In this document: positions 16,444-25,882 of the stretch, piece by piece
Layout of the letters: every line of letters begins with the position of its first letter
Numbering within the stretch: the first letter of the stretch is position 1
Assembly (NCBI RefSeq): GCF_009858245.1
Contig: NZ_VMSB01000001.1
Location: forward strand, 1,736,001 to 1,800,000
Source of the DNA: Ornithinibacter aureus
Lineage (GTDB): Bacteria > Actinomycetota > Actinomycetes > Actinomycetales > Dermatophilaceae
Direction: 5' to 3'
DNA length: 64,000 nt
Program-made: the position numbers and the translations under genes
The notes under the pieces: generated by a model
What the model saw: the letters and a program-made list of their open reading frames with translations, nothing else
What the model was told of the DNA's origin: nothing
Databases searched by the model: none

Positions 16444-18194
16444 GAGCGTGGGTCAGTAACACGCCAGTCGGGTTCCGCTGCTGAGGTGGGCGCTTGGGGG
16501 AGAATCTGGTGTGCCTGATGATGACGCGCGGGTGTTGTTCGAGTTGTGCGATGAGTCGACCGGTCGGGGCTCGGCGCCGGCGGAGCCGGCGGCGGGAGTG
16601 CCGGTGAGCAAGACGTTCCGGGCGTTCGCGCCGGAGCAGGACTTGTTGTTGCCGCCGTCGCTGGATGACTGGCTGCCGTCCGAGCACTTGGCTCGGTTTA
16701 TCGCCGAGCTGGTTGATGAGCACCTGGACTTGTCCCGGATCCGCGCCTCGTACACCAAGGCCAAGGGCGCCCCACCGTACGACCCACGGTTGATGGTGCG
16801 GATCCTGCTGTACGGGTACACCACCGGGGTGCGCTCCTCACGCCAGTTGGAGGCGTCGTGTCAGGACGTGGTCGCGTTCCGGTGGCTCGCGGCCGGGGCG
16901 GGTCCGGACTTCCGGTCGATCGCGCGGTTTCGCAAGCGGCACCTGTCCGCATTGGGCCACCTGTTCGTGCAGGCGTTGGCGTTGTGCCAGGCCGCGGGGA
17001 TGGTCAAGCTGGGCCGGGTCGCGTTGGACGGGACGAAGCTGCGCGCGAACGCCTCGCGGCGCAAGGCCATGAGCTACGCGCGGATGAGCGAGAAGGAGAA
17101 GATCCTCGCCGACGAGGTGTCCGAGTTGCTCGCGCAGGCCGAGGCGATCGACCAGAGCGAGGATGCCCGGTTCGGCAAGGACTCACGCGGGGACGAACTG
17201 CCGCAGGAGCTGCGGCGCCGCGAGTCGCGGCTGGCCAAGATCCGGGAAGCGAAGCAGGCACTCGAGGACGAGGCTCGGGAGCGCGCCGAGCAGGAGGCCC
17301 GAAAGAGGGCCGCCACGCGGGGTGAGGGCGAGGACACTACCGCGCAGCGGGTCGCCGACGCGGTCGCGGCGGCGGTGCCGAAACCGAAGGCGCAGCGCAA
17401 CTTCACCGACCCGCAGTCGCGGATCATGAAGACCTCCGACGGGTCATTCCACCAGTGCTTCAACGCCCAGGCGGTCGTCGATGACGGCCATCAGGTGATC
17501 GTCGCGGCCGAGGTGAGCGACTGCGCCGCGGACGTTGCCAACCTGATGCCGATGACCGAACAAACCACCGTGAACACCGGACATGCGCCGGGTGAGGTGC
17601 TCGCCGACGCCGGGTACTGCTCGGCCGACAACCTGGAGCAGGCCGCCACGGTCAGCGCAGCGAGCGGGACCGAGTTCTTCATCGCCACCGGCCGCTCCAA
17701 GCACGACGCGCCGCTCCCGGCCGCGCCGCGAGGCCGGATCCGCAAGGACGCGACACCACGTGAACGGATGGCCCGCAAACTCACCACCAAGAAGGGCCGG
17801 ACCGCCTACGCGCGACGCAAGGTCATCGTGGAACCGGTGTTCGGGCAGATGGCCACCCTGCAGAACGCGAAACACCTCCTGCTCCGCGGGATCGACGGCG
17901 CCCGCGGCGAGTGGCTCCTGCTCGCGGCCTGCCACAACCTACGCAAGCTGCACGGTCACATCGGCGTCGCTGGCCTGAACGGGCTCCGGACCGCCTGACC
18001 CGGCCCCCCGAGGTCACGAATCCGCCTGTCAGCGGACCTGACTCGCTCCTCAAAGGCCACTCAGGGGTTTCACCGGCGGGGATCACCCGCTCAGCTGCCC
18101 GAACCGGCCAAAACCGGCAGATCCCGGTCCGATTGCTCCACGGCACACCATGGTCCCCGTGACGGACCCGCTGGCGTGTTACTGACCCACGCTC
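16444..18194 (+). mobile_element. IS1182-family insertion sequence, copy 1
   Basis: The element is 1751 bases and is bounded by 24-base perfect inverted repeats beginning GAGCGTGGGTCAG. A 4-base palindromic target duplication CTAG flanks it (16440-16443 and 18195-18198). It is inserted just upstream of the start of the split 197-residue gene. Confidence 0.92.
16511..17998 (+). CDS. IS1182-family transposase, copy 1
   Basis: A 495-residue DDE transposase starting at GTG. It has the IS1182-typical N-terminus (DDWLPSEHLARFIAELVDE), first Asp in VALDGTKLRANASR, second in LADAGYCSADN and the Glu in VIVEPVFGQM. A coiled-coil-like acidic/basic stretch lies at about 195-270. The protein is identical to that of copy 2, and both are full length, so at least one is probably active. 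Confidence 0.93.
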   Translation: MPDDDARVLFELCDESTGRGSAPAEPAAGVPVSKTFRAFAPEQDLLLPPSLDDWLPSEHLARFIAELVDEHLDLSRIRASYTKAKGAPPYDPRLMVRILLYGYTTGVRSSRQLEASCQDVVAFRWLAAGAGPDFRSIARFRKRHLSALGHLFVQALALCQAAGMVKLGRVALDGTKLRANASRRKAMSYARMSEKEKILADEVSELLAQAEAIDQSEDARFGKDSRGDELPQELRRRESRLAKIREAKQALEDEARERAEQEARKRAATRGEGEDTTAQRVADAVAAAVPKPKAQRNFTDPQSRIMKTSDGSFHQCFNAQAVVDDGHQVIVAAEVSDCAADVANLMPMTEQTTVNTGHAPGEVLADAGYCSADNLEQAATVSAASGTEFFIATGRSKHDAPLPAAPRGRIRKDATPRERMARKLTTKKGRTAYARRKVIVEPVFGQMATLQNAKHLLLRGIDGARGEWLLLAACHNLRKLHGHIGVAGLNGLRTA

Positions 18195-18350
18195 CTAGCA
18201 TGTGGACGTGGCCTATGACGCGTTCGCTGAGAGCGTCCGGTTGATCCAGTCCGAGCACCTGGAGCCCGTGTTTCGGCTGAGCCGGCGGCGTCGGTTTGCT
18301 CCAATGGCCGTTGACGTCGCGGACGACGTAGCGGTCACCCTGTTCGCTAG

Positions 18351-20101
18351 GAGCGTGGGTCAGTAACACGCCAGTCGGGTTCCGCTGCTGAGGTGGGCGC
18401 TTGGGGGAGAATCTGGTGTGCCTGATGATGACGCGCGGGTGTTGTTCGAGTTGTGCGATGAGTCGACCGGTCGGGGCTCGGCGCCGGCGGAGCCGGCGGC
18501 GGGAGTGCCGGTGAGCAAGACGTTCCGGGCGTTCGCGCCGGAGCAGGACTTGTTGTTGCCGCCGTCGCTGGATGACTGGCTGCCGTCCGAGCACTTGGCT
18601 CGGTTTATCGCCGAGCTGGTTGATGAGCACCTGGACTTGTCCCGGATCCGCGCCTCGTACACCAAGGCCAAGGGCGCCCCACCGTACGACCCACGGTTGA
18701 TGGTGCGGATCCTGCTGTACGGGTACACCACCGGGGTGCGCTCCTCACGCCAGTTGGAGGCGTCGTGTCAGGACGTGGTCGCGTTCCGGTGGCTCGCGGC
18801 CGGGGCGGGTCCGGACTTCCGGTCGATCGCGCGGTTTCGCAAGCGGCACCTGTCCGCATTGGGCCACCTGTTCGTGCAGGCGTTGGCGTTGTGCCAGGCC
18901 GCGGGGATGGTCAAGCTGGGCCGGGTCGCGTTGGACGGGACGAAGCTGCGCGCGAACGCCTCGCGGCGCAAGGCCATGAGCTACGCGCGGATGAGCGAGA
19001 AGGAGAAGATCCTCGCCGACGAGGTGTCCGAGTTGCTCGCGCAGGCCGAGGCGATCGACCAGAGCGAGGATGCCCGGTTCGGCAAGGACTCACGCGGGGA
19101 CGAACTGCCGCAGGAGCTGCGGCGCCGCGAGTCGCGGCTGGCCAAGATCCGGGAAGCGAAGCAGGCACTCGAGGACGAGGCTCGGGAGCGCGCCGAGCAG
19201 GAGGCCCGAAAGAGGGCCGCCACGCGGGGTGAGGGCGAGGACACTACCGCGCAGCGGGTCGCCGACGCGGTCGCGGCGGCGGTGCCGAAACCGAAGGCGC
19301 AGCGCAACTTCACCGACCCGCAGTCGCGGATCATGAAGACCTCCGACGGGTCATTCCACCAGTGCTTCAACGCCCAGGCGGTCGTCGATGACGGCCATCA
19401 GGTGATCGTCGCGGCCGAGGTGAGCGACTGCGCCGCGGACGTTGCCAACCTGATGCCGATGACCGAACAAACCACCGTGAACACCGGACATGCGCCGGGT
19501 GAGGTGCTCGCCGACGCCGGGTACTGCTCGGCCGACAACCTGGAGCAGGCCGCCACGGTCAGCGCAGCGAGCGGGACCGAGTTCTTCATCGCCACCGGCC
19601 GCTCCAAGCACGACGCGCCGCTCCCGGCCGCGCCGCGAGGCCGGATCCGCAAGGACGCGACACCACGTGAACGGATGGCCCGCAAACTCACCACCAAGAA
19701 GGGCCGGACCGCCTACGCGCGACGCAAGGTCATCGTGGAACCGGTGTTCGGGCAGATGGCCACCCTGCAGAACGCGAAACACCTCCTGCTCCGCGGGATC
19801 GACGGCGCCCGCGGCGAGTGGCTCCTGCTCGCGGCCTGCCACAACCTACGCAAGCTGCACGGTCACATCGGCGTCGCTGGCCTGAACGGGCTCCGGACCG
19901 CCTGACCCGGCCCCCCGAGGTCACGAATCCGCCTGTCAGCGGACCTGACTCGCTCCTCAAAGGCCACTCAGGGGTTTCACCGGCGGGGATCACCCGCTCA
20001 GCTGCCCGAACCGGCCAAAACCGGCAGATCCCGGTCCGATTGCTCCACGGCACACCATGGTCCCCGTGACGGACCCGCTGGCGTGTTACTGACCCACGCT
20101 C
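18351..20101 (+). mobile_element. IS1182-family insertion sequence, copy 2
   Basis: The element is 1751 bases, same orientation as copy 1, with the same 24-base inverted repeats and its own CTAG duplications (18347-18350 and 20102-20105). Only 152 bases of host sequence lie between the two copies. All open frames read identically in both copies. Confidence 0.92.
18418..19905 (+). CDS. IS1182-family transposase, copy 2
   Basis: A 495-residue DDE transposase, residue for residue the same as copy 1, including the catalytic Asp, Asp and Glu motifs. The identity of the overlapping shadow frames implies that the DNA is also identical, so the duplication is recent. Two identical direct copies can recombine to delete the DNA between them, or together carry the intervening segment as a composite unit. 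Confidence 0.93.
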   Translation: MPDDDARVLFELCDESTGRGSAPAEPAAGVPVSKTFRAFAPEQDLLLPPSLDDWLPSEHLARFIAELVDEHLDLSRIRASYTKAKGAPPYDPRLMVRILLYGYTTGVRSSRQLEASCQDVVAFRWLAAGAGPDFRSIARFRKRHLSALGHLFVQALALCQAAGMVKLGRVALDGTKLRANASRRKAMSYARMSEKEKILADEVSELLAQAEAIDQSEDARFGKDSRGDELPQELRRRESRLAKIREAKQALEDEARERAEQEARKRAATRGEGEDTTAQRVADAVAAAVPKPKAQRNFTDPQSRIMKTSDGSFHQCFNAQAVVDDGHQVIVAAEVSDCAADVANLMPMTEQTTVNTGHAPGEVLADAGYCSADNLEQAATVSAASGTEFFIATGRSKHDAPLPAAPRGRIRKDATPRERMARKLTTKKGRTAYARRKVIVEPVFGQMATLQNAKHLLLRGIDGARGEWLLLAACHNLRKLHGHIGVAGLNGLRTA

Positions 20102-20578
20102 CTAGGCGAGGCGTGGGTTGCGTCCTATCTGAGACCTGGGTCCTGGCCAAGCGGGGCGCGAGCTGGCACATGCTCGGTGGCGGCAGTGGCTCTGCTGACG
20201 ATGACCTCCTCGCCCCGCGCCCCGCCCGACTACCGGACTACCTTGGCCTGCCATGGACCGCGGGTACCGGCCTTGATCCCGGGCTGATCGTGATCGACGG
20301 CAGCGGCGGGGTCCATGACAGCCAGGGCAGAGCGGAGAGGTGGCCATGGAGCGGTCGCTGGATACGCCACGTCGGTTTGCGGACCAGCGCCGACGTCGAG
20401 TCCGTCAGCATTGATGACCGAACAGTCCGGGTGCCTTGGCACGGCCGGGTCATCCTTGCCTCGAGCAGACGTCGATCGCCACGAGTCCTCGTCAACGGCA
20501 AGCAAGGGGCTGTCCTCGGCGAAATTCGCCCCTTCGAGCCCGCAAGGTGAACCGTCGCCACCGTGAGAGAACAAGCAC

Positions 20579-20603
20579 GGACCGCGGCAGATCCGGTTGT
20601 GTC
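20579..20603 (+). repeat. Cassette-boundary repeat, site i2 (right arm)
   Basis: GGACCGCGGCA-GATCC-GG repeats the sequence at 14021 exactly over 18 bases. It lies directly after the split 197-residue gene and before the next plus-strand gene. Confidence 0.5.
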
Positions 20604-20679
20604 ATGCATGTTGTCCCGGCGGGCAAAGGCGCCATAGGTAGATTTCGGGCGTGAGGACATCGGAACTGAGGATCGCGTG

Positions 20680-21114
20680 ATGACCAGGCATCGGGTGGCT
20701 GACTTCGTCGGCGTGTCAACCGAACCCCGGCGCGGGGTCGAGAAGCCAGTGGGACCCTACGAGTTCTTCACGGATGGCGGCGTCCACGTCTATCTCCACG
20801 ACGCCGATTTCCTTGGCTTGGTGTGGCTGCCGAGTGGGACGTTCCGCTTCTATTTCGTTTACTCGGCTGAGTGGACACCTCCCGAGGCCCTTGCTACTCC
20901 CGTGGTCGAGCTGACGTTTTCAAAGGTGGAGGTGTCTCGGTGGGAGACCGACATGGATGTGCTGCAGGACACTGAACATGGTGGTCAGGTCTCCGACTTC
21001 GCCTGGGACGGGGCCGACGGATTCGATTTCTCGACCTTCACTTTGGATCTCTCGTTCTCGGCTGCTCGCATGGAGGCGCGTTTGCTTGAGGCCGCACCGT
21101 CCGCCCTCAGCTGA
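20680..21114 (+). CDS. Hypothetical protein of 144 residues
   Basis: A soluble, beta-rich protein with many aromatic residues (YEFFTDGGVHVYLHDADFLGLVWLPSG, split by turns) and a C-terminal strand-helix LSFSAARMEARLLEAA. No family is recognised. The ATG has GAGGA eight bases upstream, and the GTG immediately before it is possible. It is bounded by boundary repeats on both sides. Confidence 0.5.
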   Translation: MTRHRVADFVGVSTEPRRGVEKPVGPYEFFTDGGVHVYLHDADFLGLVWLPSGTFRFYFVYSAEWTPPEALATPVVELTFSKVEVSRWETDMDVLQDTEHGGQVSDFAWDGADGFDFSTFTLDLSFSAARMEARLLEAAPSALS

Positions 21115-21184
21115 AGTGTCCCGATCCCTCGACGTGCGAGGCGCAGCAAATCGTCCGCTATTCGGCATGTGCGCGAACATCGAG

Positions 21185-21250
21185 GTGCGTCACTACGCCG
21201 CCTGATCGCGTCGTATGCGCCCGCCCGGATCGCGGCATTTCCGGAAACAC
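21185..21250 (+). repeat. Cassette-boundary repeat, site c (full-length)
   Basis: The 53-base core (21185-21237) is identical to site b. The right arm is GCGGCA-TTTCC-GGAAAC. Upstream, ATGTGCGCGAACATCGAG is also shared with the site at 32519. It lies between two convergent genes, so it is not a promoter element. Confidence 0.75.
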
Positions 21251-21277
21251 ATCGTTTGCGGCCACCGATCCGGACCG

Positions 21278-21880
21278 TCAGAAGTCGATACGCATCACGG
21301 CCCGGCGGGGGGTGGGTCTGGCGACTTCGATGAAGCCAGCGGCCGCGTACGTGCTGCACGTGCCCACATGCAGCTCTTCAGCGATGACGTTCGAGTGAGT
21401 CAGCGGGTACGCCTCGATGGCCCGAGCACCCCGGTCACGGGCGAAATCGACAGCCGCGCGTGCCATGGCTCGGCTGATGCCACGACGCCTGAACCCCGCA
21501 CGAGCGAACAGGCAGGTCACAGCCCACACGCTGTCGTCACTCTTCTCTTCGTCGCGCCCCAGCCACGGGATACGGCTGTTGCGCACAAGCCCGCCGAATG
21601 CCGGTCTCGGCTCAACGGCACACCAGCCGACCGCTCGGTCGTCGAGGTAGGCAACCAGCCCACTCGTTTCAGCAGAGTCCGGATCACCGCAGTTGGTCTG
21701 CTCCCAAAGCCGGTGAGCACGCTCTTCGACGGGGAGAGCGTTGAACGATTCCTTAGGCCGCAGTTTGTACCGTTGGCACTGGCAGTTCGCTGCTGCGCCA
21801 CGGCTGCCGAACACAGCCCGCAGGTCATCGCAGGCAACCTGGTTCGCGGCGACGATCGAGAACTGCTCATCAGCGGTCAT
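21278..21880 (-). CDS. GNAT-family N-acetyltransferase
   Basis: A 200-residue protein of the Gcn5-related acetyltransferase fold. The acetyl-CoA loop is visible as FARAGFRRRGISRAMARAAV, preceded by strand SVWAVTCL and followed by GARAIEAYPL. The acceptor substrate cannot be told. The N-terminus has CQCQRYKL, typical of one subgroup that acts on small molecules or proteins. The ATG at 21880 is preferred over the open frame to 22018. Confidence 0.85.
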   Translation of the reverse strand: MTADEQFSIVAANQVACDDLRAVFGSRGAAANCQCQRYKLRPKESFNALPVEERAHRLWEQTNCGDPDSAETSGLVAYLDDRAVGWCAVEPRPAFGGLVRNSRIPWLGRDEEKSDDSVWAVTCLFARAGFRRRGISRAMARAAVDFARDRGARAIEAYPLTHSNVIAEELHVGTCSTYAAAGFIEVARPTPRRAVMRIDF

Positions 21881-22018
21881 CACGACCCAGTATGCAGTCC
21901 GTCCGCGAGCGCTCCGCTTCCAGAACGGCCCGCCAACCAGCTGTCCACTTTCGTCCGAACACACCACCGCCGTGTCCATGCTCGACCGGCTCCTGCACCA
22001 CGCCACCACCGTGGTCAC

Positions 22019-22261
22019 CAGCGGCCAGTCCTACCGCATGCTCCAGGCCCGAACCCGCACAGGAGGGCGCCCCACCACGAGCTGAACAACCCGCGAGGAG
22101 TGGGGACTTCTACTTGGCCACCAGCGGTGACCTAGGACTGGCCATTGACAAGTGTCGACCTGCGTCACTGCGCCGCCAGGCGCCGTCATTCGGGCCAGCT
22201 GCCGGCGCGTGTGGCGGCACCCCAGTGGCTCTCATGAGTGAGCTTGCGCAACCATGGCGGC
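22019..22261. other. Spacer holding boundary repeat d
   Basis: No gene is supported here. It contains the divergent promoter region of the GNAT gene and, at 22160-22231, boundary repeat d. Confidence 0.5.
22160..22231 (+). repeat. Cassette-boundary repeat, site d
   Basis: Left arm CTGCGTC-ACTGC-GCCGCC at 22160-22177; GGCGGC with CAGTG about 35 bases later (22212-22227) can pair with CACTG and GCCGCC. Confidence 0.55.
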
Positions 22262-22633
22262 ATGTTTGACGCCCTACAGCTCATCGAAGATCTTCAGGCC
22301 GCGGTACAACGAGGCGACCGGGAGCGCGTGGAGGCGATGGTGAGCGACCGCATGATCTGGGTCATGCCGTTGAAGGACAACGCGCGCGGCAAGGTGCAGT
22401 GGATCGAAGCCTCCTTGGGTGTCACGTGGAACTGGTTCCGGGTTTCCGTTCACCGCGAGGTAGACCTTGGCCAGACCCGCATTGTCGAGTCTTGGATCAA
22501 GCAGTCCCGCGAACCCGTAGGTGATGAGGACTCGTCTGCGCCCGTGATCGCCGAGGGAGTAGTGGTGGACGTTTGGACCGAGGAAGACGGTGCTTGGCGG
22601 TTGGTGTCACGCCACCCGCAGCGAACCACCTGA
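22262..22633 (+). CDS. NTF2-like (SnoaL/DUF4440-type) protein
   Basis: A 123-residue protein with the cone-shaped NTF2-like pattern: helix FDALQLIEDLQAAVQRGD, then VEAMVSDRMIWVMP, and closing strands VVVDVWTEEDGAWRLVSRH. Members are ketosteroid-isomerase-like enzymes or small-ligand or immunity proteins; no catalytic residues can be assigned. It starts at an ATG without a clear ribosome site and stands alone between repeats d and e. Confidence 0.65.
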   Translation: MFDALQLIEDLQAAVQRGDRERVEAMVSDRMIWVMPLKDNARGKVQWIEASLGVTWNWFRVSVHREVDLGQTRIVESWIKQSREPVGDEDSSAPVIAEGVVVDVWTEEDGAWRLVSRHPQRTT

Positions 22634-22647
22634 CCCCTGCAGCTGTC

Positions 22648-22705
22648 CTGCGTCACTGCGCCGCCTGTCCGCTCTTCCGACTGGGCGGCAGACGCGGAAG
22701 AGCGC
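22648..22705 (+). repeat. Cassette-boundary repeat, site e
   Basis: GCGTC-ACTGC-GCCGCC (from 22650) is followed by GGCGGC-A-GACGC; both arm boxes are exactly complementary. A second inner stem, GCTCTTCC with GGAAGAGC, lies within and beside it. This is the clearest two-box hairpin of the set. Confidence 0.7.
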
Positions 22706-22760
22706 ACTTGGGCGCGACGCCACCGTGCGGGGCGCAGTCGGGGGTTCTACCGACGCCGCG

Positions 22761-23237
22761 CTAGATCCAAGCCACGAGTTCATCGTGTGCTGCGTGGTCC
22801 CCCAGTAGAGCACGCAGCCCGGCCGCGTCGAAAAAGTGCCAGGTTTGCGGCGGCGTGTATCGCCTCCGTGACCGCAAGTGTGACAGAGTGACGCGGTTTT
22901 GCAGGGGCGCTACATCTCGAAGGTGGACGGCAACAGCCCGGTCAGTGCCAGTGAAGTAGGCGTCGTACTCCCGCTCGGAGACCCTGGCGTCGAGCAATAG
23001 GGACGGGGTTCGAAGTGCAGACGGGGTGCTCACCTGGACGCGATCCACAGAGCCTACGGCGACAAGCGCGGACTCCGGGCTTGTCGAGTAGATGGCGATG
23101 GGCTGCCCTGCCGCGACGTGAGGACGCGTACGTCGGAGCTCAACGGTCTTCTCGCCAGACAGGATGGTGGCCACGTGCCGCGGATGGATTGAAACGACCA
23201 TGAGGTCCGTGTCGGGGGCGGACAAGTCAGCGGTCAC
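22761..23237 (-). CDS. ASCH-domain protein
   Basis: A 158-residue protein with the ASCH/PUA-like pattern: VVSIHPRHVATILSGEKTVE-LRR at about 14-36, the conserved strand-turn signature of ASCH, then QPIAIYSTSP and VGSVDRV. These domains bind RNA or nucleotides and often sit beside GNAT or toxin genes. It starts at a GTG inside the end of the split PIN-GNAT gene (11-base overlap), so both were once one operon; the IS1380 insertion probably now separates it from its promoter. Confidence 0.8.
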   Translation of the reverse strand: MTADLSAPDTDLMVVSIHPRHVATILSGEKTVELRRTRPHVAAGQPIAIYSTSPESALVAVGSVDRVQVSTPSALRTPSLLLDARVSEREYDAYFTGTDRAVAVHLRDVAPLQNRVTLSHLRSRRRYTPPQTWHFFDAAGLRALLGDHAAHDELVAWI

Positions 23238-24192
23238 CGTCGTAGCCTCTCATCAGCAGGTCTGCCGCAAGGGGGGGCTGCAGCAGCGTCGGCCACTGTA
23301 CTGAGAACGACTGACGGTGCTCTTGGTAGAGGGCGCGAAGGACTCGACCGCTGATGGGACGCCGGAACTGGTGAGTGTCTATGACGTGCAGGGCTCTCGC
23401 CATCCCCGTGGGCTCAGCGGCTTCCGCGACGTCTGCGTAGGAGTAGACGCCAAGTCGACGAAAACGTCTGTACAGGGTCTTGGGCTGCGCATCAACCGCC
23501 TCGATCAGGGTGCTGCAGGCGAAGACCTCACTGAACTTCTCGCCTGAGAGATACCAAAGGATCCGTGCTGGCCCTTGCTCGTTGCCGTTCGCCGCCCTGT
23601 AGTAGACATGTTCCATGCTGATGCCGAGCTGGTGTGGCCTCTCGAAAAGGTGGGAGGGGTATCCAAAGAGGTCGGAGCTGTACTTCGGTTTTATGGGGAC
23701 AATGAACGTGGGTATCTCGGCATCGGCCAATCGAAGGGGTCGGAGTTTGTGCTCTATCGCCCGAGCTTGCTCCGCCGAAGGAATCTCAGGGAGAACTGGC
23801 CATAGATCATCACCTGGTGGGTTCAAGCCCAAAGCGCTCGCAGATCTCGCGACGATCTCGGCAACTTCCCTTGTTCGGAGCGCTCGCCGAATGGTGATTC
23901 CGATCCATCCGCTGTCCGTAGCTACAAATCCGTCATCTGTTAGCGCCTGCCCAAGGGTGGGGCCGCAGTGCTGGTCGGTTACTCGGATGACGTTCACATC
24001 GGATTTCCCTGCTGACTCCCGTACTAGGTTCACAAGTTGCGCCGCGATCGTCCCCTCGAGGGCCTGCGCCTCCACGCGCAGTAACGGAACTTCGAGAACG
24101 CCTCGATGTGGGTTTGTGCCGACAGCCGCCACGGTGTGGCCGTTTGGATCAGTAAGCACGAGACGCGAGGACTTGGGCCGGTCGCGAGCGAG

Positions 24193-25882
24193 CCTCGGCC
24201 CTTCACGATTGAGGGGGTGACTCACCCCCGGAATGCACCAAAGTGCCTGTCCTGCAACGAGATACTTGACTTGCGAAGGTCCAAGAATCTCGAGCTGGAA
24301 GGCACCTGGTAAGTGAAGAGTACAGCGTGGTCGGCAGGGTTGGTCGTGTCTGGGGACGGCACCGGCGTGGTGGCGCACGCAGGGAGCGTGGCGGTGCGGA
24401 TGCTGGCCGACCGCACGGGTCTGACCGCAGCGTTGTCGGGGGCCCTGGCTCGGCGGGGGTTCACCCCTGGGCACGACCGGGGGCGGGTCCTGGTCGATCT
24501 GGCCACGATGGTCACCGCTGGTGGCGAGGCCATCGCTGACATCGACACGCTGCGCCACCAGCAGGGGGTGCTGGGGTCGGTCGCGTCCCCACCGACGGCG
24601 TGGCGCGCCCTGGACGAGCTAACCCCGGCATCGTTGAAGCGGGTCGCCACGGCAAAGGCGAAGACCCGGGCCCGGGTGTGGGACCTGATCCGCGGCGGGG
24701 TCCCCGCCTCGAAGGTGGCCGGGACCGTCCTGCCTGCCGACGTCATCGTGCTGGACGTGGACGCCACGATCGTGCCCGTCCACTCCGAAAAGGAGAACGC
24801 CGCGGCCACGTTCAAACGGACCTTCGGGTACCACCCGCTGGCGGTGTGGTGCGACAACACCCAGGAACTGCTGGCCGGGGTGCTGCGCCCGGGCAACGCC
24901 GGGTCCAACACCGCCGCCGACCACATCGCCGTCCTCGGCGAGGCGATCGGCCAGGTCCCCGCCGAGCACCGGCGCAACCTGCTGGTGCGCGCCGACGGTG
25001 CCGGCGCGTCCCACGACCTGGTGGACTGGCTCACCGGGTTGAACACCGCACGCAAGCACGGGCGCCGGGGTCGCGCCGTGGAGTACTCGGTCGGGTTCGC
25101 GGTCACCGAAGCCGTCCGGGACGCGATCAACCTGGTACCGAAGAAGGTGTGGTCGGTCGCCTTGGATGCTGACGGGGACGTGCGTGAGCACGCCGACGTC
25201 GTGGAGATCACCGGCCTGCTCCCGGCCACCATCCGTGAAGCCTGGCCCGATGACATGCGGGTAATCGTCCGCCGGGAGCACCCCCACCCCGGGGCGCAGC
25301 TGTCGCTGTTCGAAGCCGAGCACGGGTGGCGCTACCAGGCGTTCGCGACCAACACCACGACCGGGCAGGTCGCCTTCCTCGAAGCCCGCCACCGCGCCCA
25401 CGCCCGCGTCGAGGACCGGATCCGGGTCGCGAAGGACATGGGGCTCGGTCGATTTCCCTCCCGCGAGTACGCCATCAACGACGCGTGGTTGACCGTCGTC
25501 GCGATCGCCGCCGACCTCACCGCGTGGCTGCGCCTGCTCGCACTGCCCGACCGATTGGTGGCGTGCGAGCCGAAAGCGCTGCGGTACCGGTTCCTGCACG
25601 TCCCCGCCCGCCTGACCACCGGTGCCCGGCGGCGACACCTGCGCCTGCCGGCATCCTGGCCCTGGGTCAGCGACGCCGTGACCACGTTCGCCAACGTCAT
25701 GGCCATCCCCCTGCGGACCTGAACCCGAGCGCCCGTCGCTGACCACCCACCACCAGCACCACCCGGAGACCCGCACCGCAGCGCCACGCGGCCATCCACC
25801 ACGCCCGAAACCACGCGGACGACCACGACTCACGTCGACCAGCTCAAGACCGCCGACCGCGGACTCTCATGAAAGAGGGAGG
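24193..25882 (+). mobile_element. IS1380-family insertion sequence with CGAG target duplication
   Basis: The element is 1690 bases. Its ends read CCTCGGCCCTTCACGA and, on the other strand, CCTCCCTCTTTCATGA, an imperfect 16-base inverted repeat. CGAG is duplicated at 24189-24192 and 25883-25886. It is inserted antisense to the host gene. Confidence 0.88.
24313..25722 (+). CDS. IS1380-family transposase
   Basis: A 469-residue DDE transposase starting at GTG. It has the IS1380 landmarks: the N-terminal LADRTGLTAALSGAL region, the first catalytic Asp in VIVLDVDATIV (about 155), the second in LLVRADGAGASH (about 230), and the C-terminal REYAINDAWLTVVAIAADLTAW block. Full length without frameshift, so it is probably active. 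Confidence 0.92.
   Translation: MKSTAWSAGLVVSGDGTGVVAHAGSVAVRMLADRTGLTAALSGALARRGFTPGHDRGRVLVDLATMVTAGGEAIADIDTLRHQQGVLGSVASPPTAWRALDELTPASLKRVATAKAKTRARVWDLIRGGVPASKVAGTVLPADVIVLDVDATIVPVHSEKENAAATFKRTFGYHPLAVWCDNTQELLAGVLRPGNAGSNTAADHIAVLGEAIGQVPAEHRRNLLVRADGAGASHDLVDWLTGLNTARKHGRRGRAVEYSVGFAVTEAVRDAINLVPKKVWSVALDADGDVREHADVVEITGLLPATIREAWPDDMRVIVRREHPHPGAQLSLFEAEHGWRYQAFATNTTTGQVAFLEARHRAHARVEDRIRVAKDMGLGRFPSREYAINDAWLTVVAIAADLTAWLRLLALPDRLVACEPKALRYRFLHVPARLTTGARRRHLRLPASWPWVSDAVTTFANVMAIPLRT

Larger units (their letters stand above)
18202..20550 (+). pseudogene. 197-residue cassette gene split by IS1182 copy 2
   Basis: Removing the second IS and one CTAG joins 18202-18350 to 20106-20550 in frame: VDVAYDAFAESVRLIQ, then DDVAVTLFARRGVGCVLSE, ending EIRPFEPAR. 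The restored product is about 197 residues and may start at the GTG at 18202; a TAG precedes it in frame. IS copy 1 sits four to eight bases upstream and removed its ribosome site. The product is a soluble, unrecognised protein with WxxGRWIRHVG motifs. Confidence 0.6.

Noticed and set aside
16440-20105. Functional composite transposon made of the two IS1182 copies
   Set aside because: Each copy has its own CTAG duplication and the 152 bases between carry only part of a broken gene, so independent insertions explain it better.
24619-25833. 404-residue minus-strand frame inside IS1380
   Set aside because: Shadow of the transposase; no motifs of its own.
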